Source: Marinobacter sp. 1-4A (GTDB lineage: Bacteria; Pseudomonadota; Gammaproteobacteria; Pseudomonadales; Oleiphilaceae). Taken from it: 64,000 nucleotides of DNA. Below the pieces are notes generated by a model. The model did no database searches. It saw nothing but the letters and a program-made list of their open reading frames with translations, and was not told where the DNA came from. The stretch covers positions 1 to 64,000 of the forward strand of contig NZ_VCGY01000005.1 in assembly GCF_016597725.1 (NCBI RefSeq), in the 5' to 3' direction. Positions 26,878-35,457 of the stretch are shown piece after piece. A program made the position numbers and the translations under genes. Position 1 is the stretch's first letter. Every line of letters begins with the position of its first letter.

Positions 26878-27057
26878 GTCTTGGCTGGTCTTCGGACTCA
26901 GGGGCGTGAACCTTTCGGATCTGCCTTACGTGACGACTTCCCGGTTTTCACCAGTGTCTTCATTGCTACGTTTGTTCCCCAATACCGCTGCGCGTCAGCT
27001 CCGGAGTCTCACCGGATTCCCCACCACAAAACACAACATATAGTGGAAAGCCAAGAC
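26878..27057 (-). ncRNA. Cobalamin (B12) riboswitch upstream of nrdD
   Basis: On the minus strand the RNA has the conserved core GGGAATCCGGTGAGACTCCGG at 27023-27001, followed by AGCTGACGCGCAGCGGTA. It ends with the B12-box analogue GAGTCCGAAGACCAGCC (26899-26883). Its ends pair: GTCTTGGC (27057-27050) with GCCAAGAC (26885-26878) forms P1, and CCAC / GTGG closes P2. The leader runs on about 138 bases to the nrdD start with AGGAG near the end. No obvious T-run terminator was seen, so control of translation start is likely. When B12 is available the switch should turn off this B12-independent reductase. Confidence 0.88.
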
Positions 27058-27077
27058 AGAATCACTATATACACCAA
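27031..27077. promoter_or_regulatory. Pair of NrdR-like boxes over the nrdD promoter
   Basis: ACACAACATATAGTGG (27031-27046) matches the 16-base NrdR palindrome ACACwATATATwGTGT at 14 positions. TCACTATATACACCAA (27062-27077) matches at 10. The two start 31 bases apart, the three-helical-turn spacing usual for NrdR boxes. They bracket the -10 element and the predicted transcript start, as expected for repression by the nucleotide-sensing NrdR protein. Confidence 0.62.
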
Positions 27078-27092
27078 AACCATAAGTCGCAA
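27064..27092 (-). promoter_or_regulatory. Sigma-70-type promoter of the nrdD operon
   Basis: On the minus strand TTGCGA (27092-27087) and TATAGT (27069-27064) are separated by exactly 17 bases. Transcription would begin near 27057, which is the first base of the predicted riboswitch P1 stem. The -10 lies inside the second NrdR-like box. Confidence 0.7.
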
Positions 27093-27219
27093 TAGAAATA
27101 TATGATTAGCACCTTAAGATAGTTTTTGGGCTTGACCCAGCATTCAGACCGAGAATTTTTTTGCCTTGACTAGAGCCAAAAGGTAGCATTGGTAAATCAA
27201 TAATTGACAAGGATGTCTA

Positions 27220-27657
27220 ATGAAAATTAGCTTCAGTATTACCGACCGTACCCTTACTCTGAAAACACACGCTAATTCGCTTACTATACCGGCTACTAGT
27301 GGTCGCGGTAGCTGTATGAACAATGCCATACAAGCCTGTATTTCCAAAAAAAATGAAGGTCCGATACCCATTGGCACCTATTACATAGTGCCGTCCGAGT
27401 TAAGCGACCCAAGTTTATTAGGAGATTTAGCGCGACGAACACAGGGCGACTGGGGAGACTGGCGAGTAAGGCTCCACCCGGACAATAGAACAGCGACTTT
27501 CGGTCGCGACGGCTTTTTTATTCACGGTGGCGACACATCCGGTTCGGCTGGTTGCATTGATGTTGGCGGCGGGATATTTGGTAACAACCATACTGATCGA
27601 TTAAGAAATGCCATTGAGTCGAGTCAGGTTCGCATTCCGGTTGAGGTTGTCAAGTAA
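27220..27657 (+). CDS. DUF2778 / Tlde1-like L,D-transpeptidase-fold protein, candidate T6SS effector
   Basis: 145 residues, no signal peptide, with AAGGATG upstream of the ATG. The segment GPIPIGTYYI and the catalytic pair in IHGGDTSGSAGCID (His102, Ser109, Cys112) define the DUF2778 family. The His-Cys spacing of ten equals that of Salmonella Tlde1 (His121/Cys131, from memory), a type VI secretion effector that trims or exchanges peptidoglycan tetrapeptide stems in the periplasm of target cells. Absence of a signal peptide suits a secreted effector loaded from the cytoplasm. The next gene starts directly at the stop and encodes a small membrane protein, a possible immunity partner. No T6SS structural genes are in the window. 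Confidence 0.83.
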   Translation: MKISFSITDRTLTLKTHANSLTIPATSGRGSCMNNAIQACISKKNEGPIPIGTYYIVPSELSDPSLLGDLARRTQGDWGDWRVRLHPDNRTATFGRDGFFIHGGDTSGSAGCIDVGGGIFGNNHTDRLRNAIESSQVRIPVEVVK

Positions 27658-28011
27658 ATGGCCGCTCGTGCTCTTGTGATACTACTCTGGATACCCATTA
27701 CTGCCTTCGCTGAAGTAACCGACAAAGTCCAGAGCTATCCAAGTATGTGGTTTTCAGCACTGCTTCTGGCTGCTTTGCTCGGTGGCCTTTCCTATCTCAA
27801 GCCTCTGTTTCTAATACCAGCTGTCGGCATTTCCTTGTTCCTAGCTTACGGTTATTACGACATGGAATCAGATCATGTGCTCCGGCAAGTGGTGCTCAAC
27901 GAAATGGGAGAAAGCTATTTCATTTTTGGTTACCTATCATCTTTCACAACGTTAACTGCTGCTCTATTCGGGGCTTTTTGTTCTAGACTCCACAGCAAAC
28001 ATGAAGCATAA
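27658..28011 (+). CDS. Small membrane protein, candidate immunity protein for the Tlde1-like effector
   Basis: 117 residues starting at the base after the upstream stop. An N-terminal hydrophobic segment ending ITAFAEV may be a signal peptide. Two or three more hydrophobic helices follow (about 30-60 and 90-108) with an acidic loop (YGYYDMESDH) between. No family was recognised. Position directly behind a peptidoglycan-targeting effector-like gene and likely periplasmic exposure fit an immunity protein, but this is inference from arrangement. It overlaps the following L,D-transpeptidase gene by 11 bases. Confidence 0.65.
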   Translation: MAARALVILLWIPITAFAEVTDKVQSYPSMWFSALLLAALLGGLSYLKPLFLIPAVGISLFLAYGYYDMESDHVLRQVVLNEMGESYFIFGYLSSFTTLTAALFGAFCSRLHSKHEA

Positions 28012-28531
28012 GTGGTTCATTGCTATCATTGTGTTACTGGCTACGCTGGTTATCGCTTTGTATTTTATAGATAAAAAACTACCAATGTTGCTAGCCAAAG
28101 ATCTGCCAGCTGCTGATTCCGTGCTGGTCAAAAAGGCGGAAAGAAAGCTCTACTTGGTACGGGACGGTTTAACTTATCGAGCCTACAACATCGCCCTTGG
28201 TGGAAACCCAGAAGGGCATAAGCAACAGGAAGGTGATCAACGCACACCCGAAGGCCGATATTTGCTCGACTGGAGAAATATCAAAAGCGCCTACCACCGA
28301 TCATTACATGTTTCATATCCCAACTCGAAGGATCGCACACAGGCTGCTGCCATGTCGGTTCCCCCCGGAGGCATGATCATGATTCACGGCCAGCCCAACG
28401 GCCTAGGTTGGCTAAGCCCGCTGCTTCAGCTCTGGGACTGGACAGACGGCTGCATTGCGGTAAGCAATGTAGAAATTGAAGAGATTTGGCGCGCAGTAGG
28501 TAATGGCACGCCAATCCTTATCGAGCCTTAA
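28001..28531 (+). CDS. Membrane-anchored YkuD-type L,D-transpeptidase family protein (YafK-like)
   Basis: 176 residues. One N-terminal membrane anchor (about 5-24) precedes a YkuD domain. Its start, KAERKLYLVRDG, and GDQRTPEGRYLLDWRN are typical. The catalytic motif is IHGQPN (His129) and DWTDGCIAVSN (Cys151), with Thr instead of the usual Ser before the Gly-Cys. Such proteins act on peptidoglycan in the periplasm, either cross-linking or, in the DpaA/LdtF branch, releasing Braun lipoprotein. It overlaps the membrane-protein gene by 11 bases. Two L,D-transpeptidase-fold proteins in one short operon suggest a peptidoglycan-modifying module, perhaps attack plus protection. Confidence 0.88.
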   Translation: MKHKWFIAIIVLLATLVIALYFIDKKLPMLLAKDLPAADSVLVKKAERKLYLVRDGLTYRAYNIALGGNPEGHKQQEGDQRTPEGRYLLDWRNIKSAYHRSLHVSYPNSKDRTQAAAMSVPPGGMIMIHGQPNGLGWLSPLLQLWDWTDGCIAVSNVEIEEIWRAVGNGTPILIEP

Positions 28532-28555
28532 CAAGCTCAAAACCATCAAGGTGAA

Positions 28556-29449
28556 CTAACGAAGAATAACCAGCGGCTTCTCCGCTGTTCTCAGCATGTT
28601 TGTAGTCGTGCTGCCAACAAAGAACTGGCGAATACGGGAGTGGCCGTAGGCACCCATAACGGTGATATCGATACCGTTCTTTTCCTGATAGCTGTGTAGA
28701 GCCTGCTCCACATCGCCGGCCAGAATGGTCAGGGTGATATCCGCATCAAGCGGCGCCAGCATCAGCTTAGCCTTCTCCAACTGGCCCCAATGCTCTTTCG
28801 TGTCTGATCCGACCATCACTAGGTGTAAGGGCATGCCTTTGAGTACTGGGCTGCCAGCCAGCAGCTCTACGCCTCTAAACGCTGTGGCACTGCCGTCGAA
28901 CGCGAGCATGGCCGTGCGCGGTGTTGAAAACTCGTCTGGCACCAGCAAAATCGGCCTATGTACACTGCGGATTACGGTTTCGAGCTGACTGCCAACGCGA
29001 GCCTCCCGATCCGAACTGCTTTCGCCGTGCAAGCCCATGACAACTAGCCGCGTTTCATCTTCAATGGCCAGCAAAGATTCGGTCAAGTCACCATGGCGTT
29101 GGCGCTTTTTGATCTCGCCAAGACCGGCACCCTGCAACCTGTGGACGGCTTCGTCCAACATGTGGTTACCGTGTTCCAACGCCAGTTTGGCCCGCTTACG
29201 ATCCAGCTGCGCCAGCTCATCGAGCAGGTGCTCACGACTACCCAAGCCAATATTACCGGCAAGATCTGGCTCTGACGGATAACGCTCTTCGTCAAGTACA
29301 TGCAGAAGCGTTAGCGGTGACCCCATATGCTTGCTGGCCCAAGCTGCATAGTCGCATACGGCTGGCGCTGCGCGGGAGCCGTCCACACAAGCCACAACGT
29401 GCAACGCATCCTGCTCGGTTGCTTGGGAATTTCCGTTTGTATCTTGCAT
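28556..29449 (-). CDS. Tandem universal stress protein (UspA family)
   Basis: 297 residues, the length of two Usp domains. The first begins ALHVVACVDGSRAA and ends VVMGLHGESSSDREARVGS; the second ends in DITVMGAYGHSRIRQFFVGSTT. Both end motifs follow the G-2x-G-9x-G(S/T) ATP-binding pattern. Such proteins bind ATP in the cytoplasm and help survival under stress. It starts one base after the SulP gene's stop, so the two form an operon; SulP-UspA pairs are common in marine bacteria and may reflect coupling of anion (bicarbonate or sulfate) uptake to energy state. Confidence 0.93.
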   Translation of the reverse strand: MQDTNGNSQATEQDALHVVACVDGSRAAPAVCDYAAWASKHMGSPLTLLHVLDEERYPSEPDLAGNIGLGSREHLLDELAQLDRKRAKLALEHGNHMLDEAVHRLQGAGLGEIKKRQRHGDLTESLLAIEDETRLVVMGLHGESSSDREARVGSQLETVIRSVHRPILLVPDEFSTPRTAMLAFDGSATAFRGVELLAGSPVLKGMPLHLVMVGSDTKEHWGQLEKAKLMLAPLDADITLTILAGDVEQALHSYQEKNGIDITVMGAYGHSRIRQFFVGSTTTNMLRTAEKPLVILR

Positions 29450-29450
29450 A

Positions 29451-30938
29451 TTAGTGGCCCATCAGCTGATCAATGCCTTCCGGCTTATCGTGCACACCAA
29501 AACGGTCAACGATGGTTGCGCTGGCCTGATTCATGCCTATCACTTCCACCTCCGCACCGTCTCGACGGAATTTGATAATGACTTTGTCGAGCGCGCCTAC
29601 GGCAGTAATGTCCCAAAAATGGGCACGGCTCACATCTATAACCACTTTATCGACCACTTCGCGGAAATCAAATGCCGCCACGAATTTTTCTGAAGAGCTG
29701 AAAAACACTTGGCCCATCACCTTATAGGTGCGCGTGCCCGATTCTTCATCCAGAGTGGACTGCACTTCCATAAAGTGCCCGATTTTGTTGGCGAAAAACA
29801 GAGCCGCGAGCAACACACCGGCAAACACACCCAGCGCCAGATTGTGGGTTGCAACAACCACGCACACGGTGACCAGCATCACAATATTGGTGGAGAGCGG
29901 GTGAGTTTTCAGGTTGCGGATGGACTCCCAGGAGAAGGTGCCGATAGACACCATGATCATGACTGCAACCAAAGCAGCCATGGGAATTTGCACCAATATG
30001 TCGTCCAGCACCACAATCATCACCATCAGGAATACACCAGCGGTGAACGTGGAAAGCCGACCTCGACCCCCGGATTTTACGTTGATAACCGATTGCCCAA
30101 TCATCGCACAGCCAGCCATACCACCGAACAGACCGGAGCCTATGTTGGCAATGCCCTGCCCTCGGCATTCGCGGTTGCGGTCACTTTCCGTATCGGTTAG
30201 GTCATCCACAATGGTCGCAGTCATCATGGACTCCAGTAAGCCCACCACGGCCAGTGGAATAGAATACGGCAAGATAATCATCAGGGTTTCAAGGTTCAGC
30301 GGTACATCAGGCCAAAGGAATATGGGCAGGGTATCGGGCAGTTCGCCCATGTCGCCCACCGTGCGCACGTCTATATTGAACAGCACGGCAACAATGGTCA
30401 GAGCCACGATGCAGATCAGTGGCGAGGGCAGCAGTTTGCCCAGCATCGGCACATAGGGGAACAGGTAAATAATGCCCAGCCCTGCCGCTGTCATGGCGTA
30501 CACATGCCAGGTTACGTTCGTTAGTTCGGGCAGCTGTGCCATAAAGATTAGGATAGCCAGAGCATTCACAAAGCCCGTAACCACGGAGCGCGACACAAAT
30601 CGCATTAGGCTGCCCAACTTCAGCCAACCGGCCAGGATTTGGATTACACCGGTTAACAGAGTGGCTGCCATCAGGTATTCGAGGCCATGCTCCTTAACCA
30701 GCGTAACCATCAGCAACGCCATAGCGCCGGTTGCCGCCGAGATCATTCCCGGGCGACCACCCACAAAGGCAATGATCACGGCAATACAAAACGAGGCGTA
30801 TAACCCAACTTTGGGATCGACGCCTGCGATGATCGAAAAAGCAATTGCTTCCGGAATCAACGCAAGGGCAACCACGATCCCGGCGAGCAAATCGCCCTTA
30901 ATATTGGAAAACCATTCGGCTTTCATTGTATTTAACAT
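29451..30938 (-). CDS. SulP family inorganic anion transporter with STAS domain
   Basis: 495 residues from the ATG at 30938 (or four codons later at 30926); the frame upstream of this is not family-like. Motifs [21 protein letters not shown] (split over the first helix), [19 protein letters not shown] and [24 protein letters not shown] are SulP hallmarks. A C-terminal STAS domain (about 400-495, with [19 protein letters not shown]) follows the helices. The family carries sulfate, bicarbonate or dicarboxylates; in a marine host a BicA-like Na+/bicarbonate role is plausible but unproven. It heads the operon with uspA. Confidence 0.92.
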   Translation of the reverse strand: MLNTMKAEWFSNIKGDLLAGIVVALALIPEAIAFSIIAGVDPKVGLYASFCIAVIIAFVGGRPGMISAATGAMALLMVTLVKEHGLEYLMAATLLTGVIQILAGWLKLGSLMRFVSRSVVTGFVNALAILIFMAQLPELTNVTWHVYAMTAAGLGIIYLFPYVPMLGKLLPSPLICIVALTIVAVLFNIDVRTVGDMGELPDTLPIFLWPDVPLNLETLMIILPYSIPLAVVGLLESMMTATIVDDLTDTESDRNRECRGQGIANIGSGLFGGMAGCAMIGQSVINVKSGGRGRLSTFTAGVFLMVMIVVLDDILVQIPMAALVAVMIMVSIGTFSWESIRNLKTHPLSTNIVMLVTVCVVVATHNLALGVFAGVLLAALFFANKIGHFMEVQSTLDEESGTRTYKVMGQVFFSSSEKFVAAFDFREVVDKVVIDVSRAHFWDITAVGALDKVIIKFRRDGAEVEVIGMNQASATIVDRFGVHDKPEGIDQLMGH

Positions 30939-31132
30939 AGCTTTGGGTACCCGGGTGGCTGCGCGGTTTAATGAGGATAGGATTGCCGTTGCTTGAATTG
31001 CGGATGACGGCAAAATAAAGGGCGCGAATTCTATCAAAATACGGGTTCCGGCGTAAGGGTGCCTGTCCTCCAAGCCTTACTGGCTGTTATTATCCCGGCA
31101 ACACCTACACCCGAAAGGAGTTACATTCGTTC

Positions 31133-32413
31133 ATGGACGATGTTGCATCCCAGTTTCTTATCGCGAACCAGACCACATTTAATCTTGCCGTAGCCCTTCT
31201 TCTGGGCGCCATCATAGGTTTAGAGCGAGGCTGGGGATCGCGCGAACAGAAATCCGGCGAGCGCATAGCCGGCATTCGCACCTTCTCTCTTATTGGTCTT
31301 CTGGGCGGCATCTCTGCGGTACTGGCGCAGGAGATTACTGTGTGGGCATTTCCTGTTCTTCTGCTCAGCGTGGTCGCAATGGCGATTGTGGCTTACAGCG
31401 AGCGGCTCGATCATATTCGTAACTTCAGCATCACCGGCATGGTGAGCATGGTGCTCACCTTCTGCTTTGGCGCCATAGCGGTAGCCGTCGATCCGGTCAT
31501 GGCAACGTCTGCAGCAGTAATCACAGCCATTATTCTCGATAACAAAGATGAAATTCACGGCTGGGTGCACAAACTCCAAGCCCACGAACTGGATGCAGCA
31601 CTCAAACTTCTGGTTATTTCGGTTGTAATGCTGCCCTTGCTGCCCAACGAGCAAATGGGCTCTGGTGGCGTGCTAAACCCCCGTGAGATTTGGTGGATGG
31701 TGGTAATGATCGCATCTATATCCTTTGTGGGATATTTCGCCATGCGAGTGGCGGGCACCAGCAAAGGTATACTTTTTACCAGCCTGTTTGCGGGTTTAAG
31801 CTCTTCCACCGCCCTCACCCTGCACTTTGCCCGTCAGGCTGACAGGCACCCTGACCTGAATGCCCAATTTGCTACAGGTATTCTGATTGCCTGCGGCACT
31901 ATGTTCCCCCGCATTCTGGTGTACTGTTTCATTATTAACCGGGAGTTGTTACCAAGTCTGGTCGGGCCTGTAGCGGTTATGACTATGCTGCTCTATATAC
32001 CGGCAATCATTATATGGCGCAGGAACTCAGGCACAGCTCAGGTTAGCCAGCCAGCGCTTAACCAAAACCCGCTAGATCTGAAATCCGCTTTGGTTTTCGG
32101 CATGCTGCTAACAGCTATCCTGCTACTGGGTGATTTCTTGGAAAACTGGCTGGGGGATACCGGCATCTATATGTTGGCGGCCACCTCGGGCATTGCGGAT
32201 GTAGACGCCATCACCTTGTCGCTCACCCGCATGTCGAACAACGGCCTGGCCATGGATGCAGCTGTTCTCGGTATTGTTATTGCTGCGGCCACCAACAATT
32301 TGGTCAAGTCTGGCATGGCTTGGGTGATCGGCAACCGAAAAATCGGGGTTTATGTGGCCGGGCCTATGCTGCTATCACTGGCCGCGGGGCTTTTGGTGGC
32401 TGGGTTTCAATGA
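31133..32413 (+). CDS. MgtC/SapB and DUF4010 domain membrane protein
   Basis: 426 residues with about 11 hydrophobic segments. The N-terminal part carries the MgtC/SapB motif (LLLGAIIGLERGW, then GIRTFSLIGLLGG). The C-terminal half is the DUF4010 domain (GLSSSTALTLHFARQAD, TSGIADVDAITLSLTRMS). MgtC proteins regulate F-type ATPase and magnesium physiology in pathogens, but the DUF4010-fused members are uncharacterised and look like transporters. ATCATTCG-like spacing before the ATG is weak; GAAAGGAG lies 11 bases upstream. It is divergent from the SulP gene. Confidence 0.88.
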   Translation: MDDVASQFLIANQTTFNLAVALLLGAIIGLERGWGSREQKSGERIAGIRTFSLIGLLGGISAVLAQEITVWAFPVLLLSVVAMAIVAYSERLDHIRNFSITGMVSMVLTFCFGAIAVAVDPVMATSAAVITAIILDNKDEIHGWVHKLQAHELDAALKLLVISVVMLPLLPNEQMGSGGVLNPREIWWMVVMIASISFVGYFAMRVAGTSKGILFTSLFAGLSSSTALTLHFARQADRHPDLNAQFATGILIACGTMFPRILVYCFIINRELLPSLVGPVAVMTMLLYIPAIIIWRRNSGTAQVSQPALNQNPLDLKSALVFGMLLTAILLLGDFLENWLGDTGIYMLAATSGIADVDAITLSLTRMSNNGLAMDAAVLGIVIAAATNNLVKSGMAWVIGNRKIGVYVAGPMLLSLAAGLLVAGFQ

Positions 32414-32438
32414 CCAAAGTTGCCAGAATCACTCACTG

Positions 32439-33089
32439 TTAACGGGCGCAGCGGAACGTGAGATTGTATCGGCAAGTGCCAGTCAGCGGGTGCTCTCCGG
32501 CCTTGAGCGTAAGCACACCGTGATAACGCAATCGTGACGACCCACCCCAGACCACCACATCGCCATGGCCTAGCGGAATATTTCTTGGCCGTTCGCCGCG
32601 TACCAGCCCGCCAAATTGAAACACTTGAGGCAAGCCAAGCGATACAGACACTATCGGCTGAGTGAAATCTTGCTCGTTTTTGTCCTGATGCAGCCCCATT
32701 TTTGCACCGGGCTCATACCGATTGATCAGGCAGGAATCCGGGATGAAATCGGCATAGCCCGCTGTCTGAGCAGCTGATTGGGCCAAATGAGCAAAGGCAG
32801 ACGGCATTATCGGCCAAGGTTTGCCAGAACTGGGGTCTTCCCGCTGATAGCGATACCCTCGCGCATCAGTCACCCAACCATAGCTTCCACAACAACTCAT
32901 GGCCGCAGACATTCTGTGACCGCCGGGTGTTGTCATGTGCCGAAAAGGCGCCAAGGCGACTATCTCGCTGATTTCTTTCAGCAGATCATGCCCCTGTGTC
33001 GTGGCAAATTGCCTAAGCACAAGTGCACCCTCCGAGATGTGCTCAGTGAAGGCTTCAGTAGGCAGGTCTGCGAACAGGTCAGGCGTCAT
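32439..33089 (-). CDS. AlkB-like Fe(II)/2-oxoglutarate DNA repair dioxygenase
   Basis: 216 residues from the ATG at 33089; the open frame before it starts only with TTG. The iron ligands are His and Asp in LHQDKNEQD and a distal His in LRYHGVLTL. The 2-oxoglutarate-binding arginines are in the TCRYNLTFRCAR tail. The nucleotide-recognition lid MSAAMSCCGSYGWVTDARGY and NRYEPGAKMG are like E. coli AlkB, so it probably repairs 1-methyladenine and 3-methylcytosine by oxidative demethylation. It is transcribed alone, convergent with the DUF4010 gene. Confidence 0.92.
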   Translation of the reverse strand: MTPDLFADLPTEAFTEHISEGALVLRQFATTQGHDLLKEISEIVALAPFRHMTTPGGHRMSAAMSCCGSYGWVTDARGYRYQREDPSSGKPWPIMPSAFAHLAQSAAQTAGYADFIPDSCLINRYEPGAKMGLHQDKNEQDFTQPIVSVSLGLPQVFQFGGLVRGERPRNIPLGHGDVVVWGGSSRLRYHGVLTLKAGEHPLTGTCRYNLTFRCAR

Positions 33090-33232
33090 AAATGCTATGT
33101 TTATCACAAAAAATAGGCTCGCATACAAGCGCTAATGAAAACAGATGGCCTGAATGAAAGCCTGTTCATGAAGATCCTCCAAAAAACACGTATATTCTGT
33201 AGCCTTATCCATAATTCCTAAAGGACGCTTTA

Positions 33233-34009
33233 ATGCTGTTTGCAATGATCATTGGTGGTTTGATTGGTTACGCCTTTGGCAAATTCCCCGGCTTTCTTGT
33301 GGGGGCAGCTCTTGGCGCATTTTTGCTTAACCGGCTGAAAACCCGCCTGATTGGCAAACTCCAGAACATCCAATCCGGTTTTATTGAATCTGTATTTGCG
33401 GTTATGGGCGCCCTGTGTAAAGCCGATGGCGTGGTTTCAAAAGACGAAATCCAGATGGCAGAAGCCATGTTCGTGCGCTTTCGCCTGAACGAAGCCCAGC
33501 GCGAAACAGCCAAAGCTGCCTTCAGCCGCGGTAAGGCCGACGATTTTGATCTGGATGCCGAACTGAACCACTTTTTGACCATCAGCGGACGCCAGCCTGC
33601 TTTCCTACAGATGTTTCTGCAGGTGCAAGTTTCCGCAGTTGCGGCCGACGGTGTTGTTCATCCAGCAGAGCACGAGATGCTTGTTCGTGTTGCTCGCGGC
33701 CTTGGCCTGCCTGAAAGCCAAGTAGATCAACTGGAAGCCATGTTACGCGGCGCGCACGCGGGCCAGACCGGCGGCCAACGATCTACCGCACAACAAACCG
33801 ACGATGCTTATAAAGTGCTGGGGGTTTCTCCATCAATTAGCGATGCAGAGCTGAAAAAGGTGTACCGCAAGCTGATGAGCGAGAACCATCCAGACAAGCT
33901 TGCGGGTCGGGGTCTTCCGGAAAGCATGCGCGAAATGGCAGAAGAACGCACACAAGAAATCACCCATGCCTACGACGTTATTAAAGAATCCCGGAGAAGC
34001 AATGCATGA
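33233..34009 (+). CDS. djlA: Membrane-anchored co-chaperone DjlA
   Basis: 258 residues with the three-part layout of DjlA. First is a glycine-rich N-terminal membrane segment (about 1-30; GGLIGYAFGKFPG). A TerB-like helical domain with KADGVVSKDE and AADGVVHPAE repeats spans about 45-165. Last is a C-terminal J domain with the HPD motif in ENHPDKLAGRG (about 225). It recruits and stimulates DnaK at the inner face of the membrane and in E. coli influences capsule gene signalling. The ATG is preceded by AAAGGACG. It overlaps the amidase gene by four bases. Confidence 0.95.
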   Translation: MLFAMIIGGLIGYAFGKFPGFLVGAALGAFLLNRLKTRLIGKLQNIQSGFIESVFAVMGALCKADGVVSKDEIQMAEAMFVRFRLNEAQRETAKAAFSRGKADDFDLDAELNHFLTISGRQPAFLQMFLQVQVSAVAADGVVHPAEHEMLVRVARGLGLPESQVDQLEAMLRGAHAGQTGGQRSTAQQTDDAYKVLGVSPSISDAELKKVYRKLMSENHPDKLAGRGLPESMREMAEERTQEITHAYDVIKESRRSNA

Positions 34010-35457
34010 GCCAGTCTGCTGACGCGGCACATACTGCACATACCTTCACCAACGACGCGCTGGGCAACGATGACGCAACAGCCTTGGCAGAACGCATTCG
34101 CAACCGCGAAGTTTCCGTTACCGAAGTGACCCAAGCCGCCATCGACCGCCTCCACATAGCCGAACCACTGGTGCACGGTGTTATTGCGGAACGCTACGAA
34201 CAAATGCTGGAAGCCGCAGCCAAGCTGGACAAAGAGAAAAGCCTGGCAGATACGCCATTTTTCACCGGCGTGCCAACGTTTATAAAAGACAACACGAATG
34301 TGGCCGGAATGCCCACGCGCCAAGGTTCGCAAGCTGTCCCTCCCGGACACCTTGTAGAAGACACTAGCCCTTTCGCGCAGCAAATGCTGGCGCAGGGCTT
34401 TTTATGTCTTGGCAAGTCCACCATGCCTGAATTTGGATTTAATGCGTCTACCGAGCCGGTTCATGATGCACCAACCCGAAACCCCTGGAATCTTGCGTTT
34501 TCCAGCGGCGCTTCCTCGGGCGGTGCAGCCGCGTTGGTGGCAAGCGGCGCTGTGCCCATTGCCCACGCTAACGACGGTGGCGGCTCCATTCGGATTCCCG
34601 CTGCGTGTTGTGGACTGGTGGGCTTAAAGCCAACTCGCGGGCGCGTTATCGACAATGATGCCGCAAAATCACTGCCTATCAACATTCTCAGCGACGGAGT
34701 CGTTACCCGGTCGGTGAGAGACACTGCCAATTTTATCTATCAGGCTGAACAGTATTTCCGAAACCCAAAACTACCAACCATCGGCAAAGTAGATGGCCCA
34801 TCTACGAAGCGGTTAAGAATCGGCTTGGTTATCGACTCCATTAATGGTCACAAGACCGACGATATGACTCGCCAAACCGTTGAAGCCACTGCACGAAAAC
34901 TAGAAGCTCAAGGCCACACTATTGAGCCTGTAACAACACCTGCAAACTCGCAATTCCCTGACGATTTTGCCATGTACTGGGCGTTGTTGGCTTTTGGCAT
35001 GAAGCTCAACGGTCGCAAGATAACCCACTCAGGATTTGATAAGCGGCAGGTAGACGGTCTAACTGAAGGTTTGGACAAAATGTTCAAGCGGGGTTTCTGG
35101 AAGATGCCTGCGGTTTTGTGGCGCTTGCGCCGTGCCAGGTTCGAATACGCCGATGCTATAAAAGGCTTGGATGCCGTGCTGACACCGACTCTGGGGCACA
35201 CCACTCCGAAGTTGGGTCATCTCACCCCTAAAGTACCTTTCGATGTACTGTTTGGTCGCCTAACCCGATACGCGAACTTTACACCGCTAGCCAACGTTAC
35301 CGGCTCACCCGCGCTGTCGATTCCCATGGCCATGACGCCCGAGAACCTGCCAATTTCAGTGCAGTTCATGGGCAAACACGGCGATGAACGCACACTACTG
35401 GAATTGGCGTTTGCTCTAGAGTCTGAATACTCACCTTGGGCTGCGCCGAGGGGCTAG
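34006..35457 (+). CDS. Amidase (amidase-signature family)
   Basis: 483 residues. The Ser-cisSer-Lys triad is visible: Lys in VPTFIKDNTNVAG, the cis-Ser in SSGASSGGAAAL and the nucleophilic Ser in GGGSIRIPA. Proteins of this family hydrolyse carboxamides; GatA is a close relative, but no GatB or GatC is adjacent and the sequence is of the general amidase type. The substrate is unknown. Translation is coupled to djlA by the ATGA overlap. Its stop codon is the CTAG shared with the convergent diguanylate cyclase gene (35454-35457). Confidence 0.9.
   Translation: MSQSADAAHTAHTFTNDALGNDDATALAERIRNREVSVTEVTQAAIDRLHIAEPLVHGVIAERYEQMLEAAAKLDKEKSLADTPFFTGVPTFIKDNTNVAGMPTRQGSQAVPPGHLVEDTSPFAQQMLAQGFLCLGKSTMPEFGFNASTEPVHDAPTRNPWNLAFSSGASSGGAAALVASGAVPIAHANDGGGSIRIPAACCGLVGLKPTRGRVIDNDAAKSLPINILSDGVVTRSVRDTANFIYQAEQYFRNPKLPTIGKVDGPSTKRLRIGLVIDSINGHKTDDMTRQTVEATARKLEAQGHTIEPVTTPANSQFPDDFAMYWALLAFGMKLNGRKITHSGFDKRQVDGLTEGLDKMFKRGFWKMPAVLWRLRRARFEYADAIKGLDAVLTPTLGHTTPKLGHLTPKVPFDVLFGRLTRYANFTPLANVTGSPALSIPMAMTPENLPISVQFMGKHGDERTLLELAFALESEYSPWAAPRG

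Noticed and set aside
29709..30456. Plus-strand frames of up to 180 codons inside the SulP gene
   Set aside because: Antisense shadows of a well-recognised transporter; no ribosome-binding site or family.
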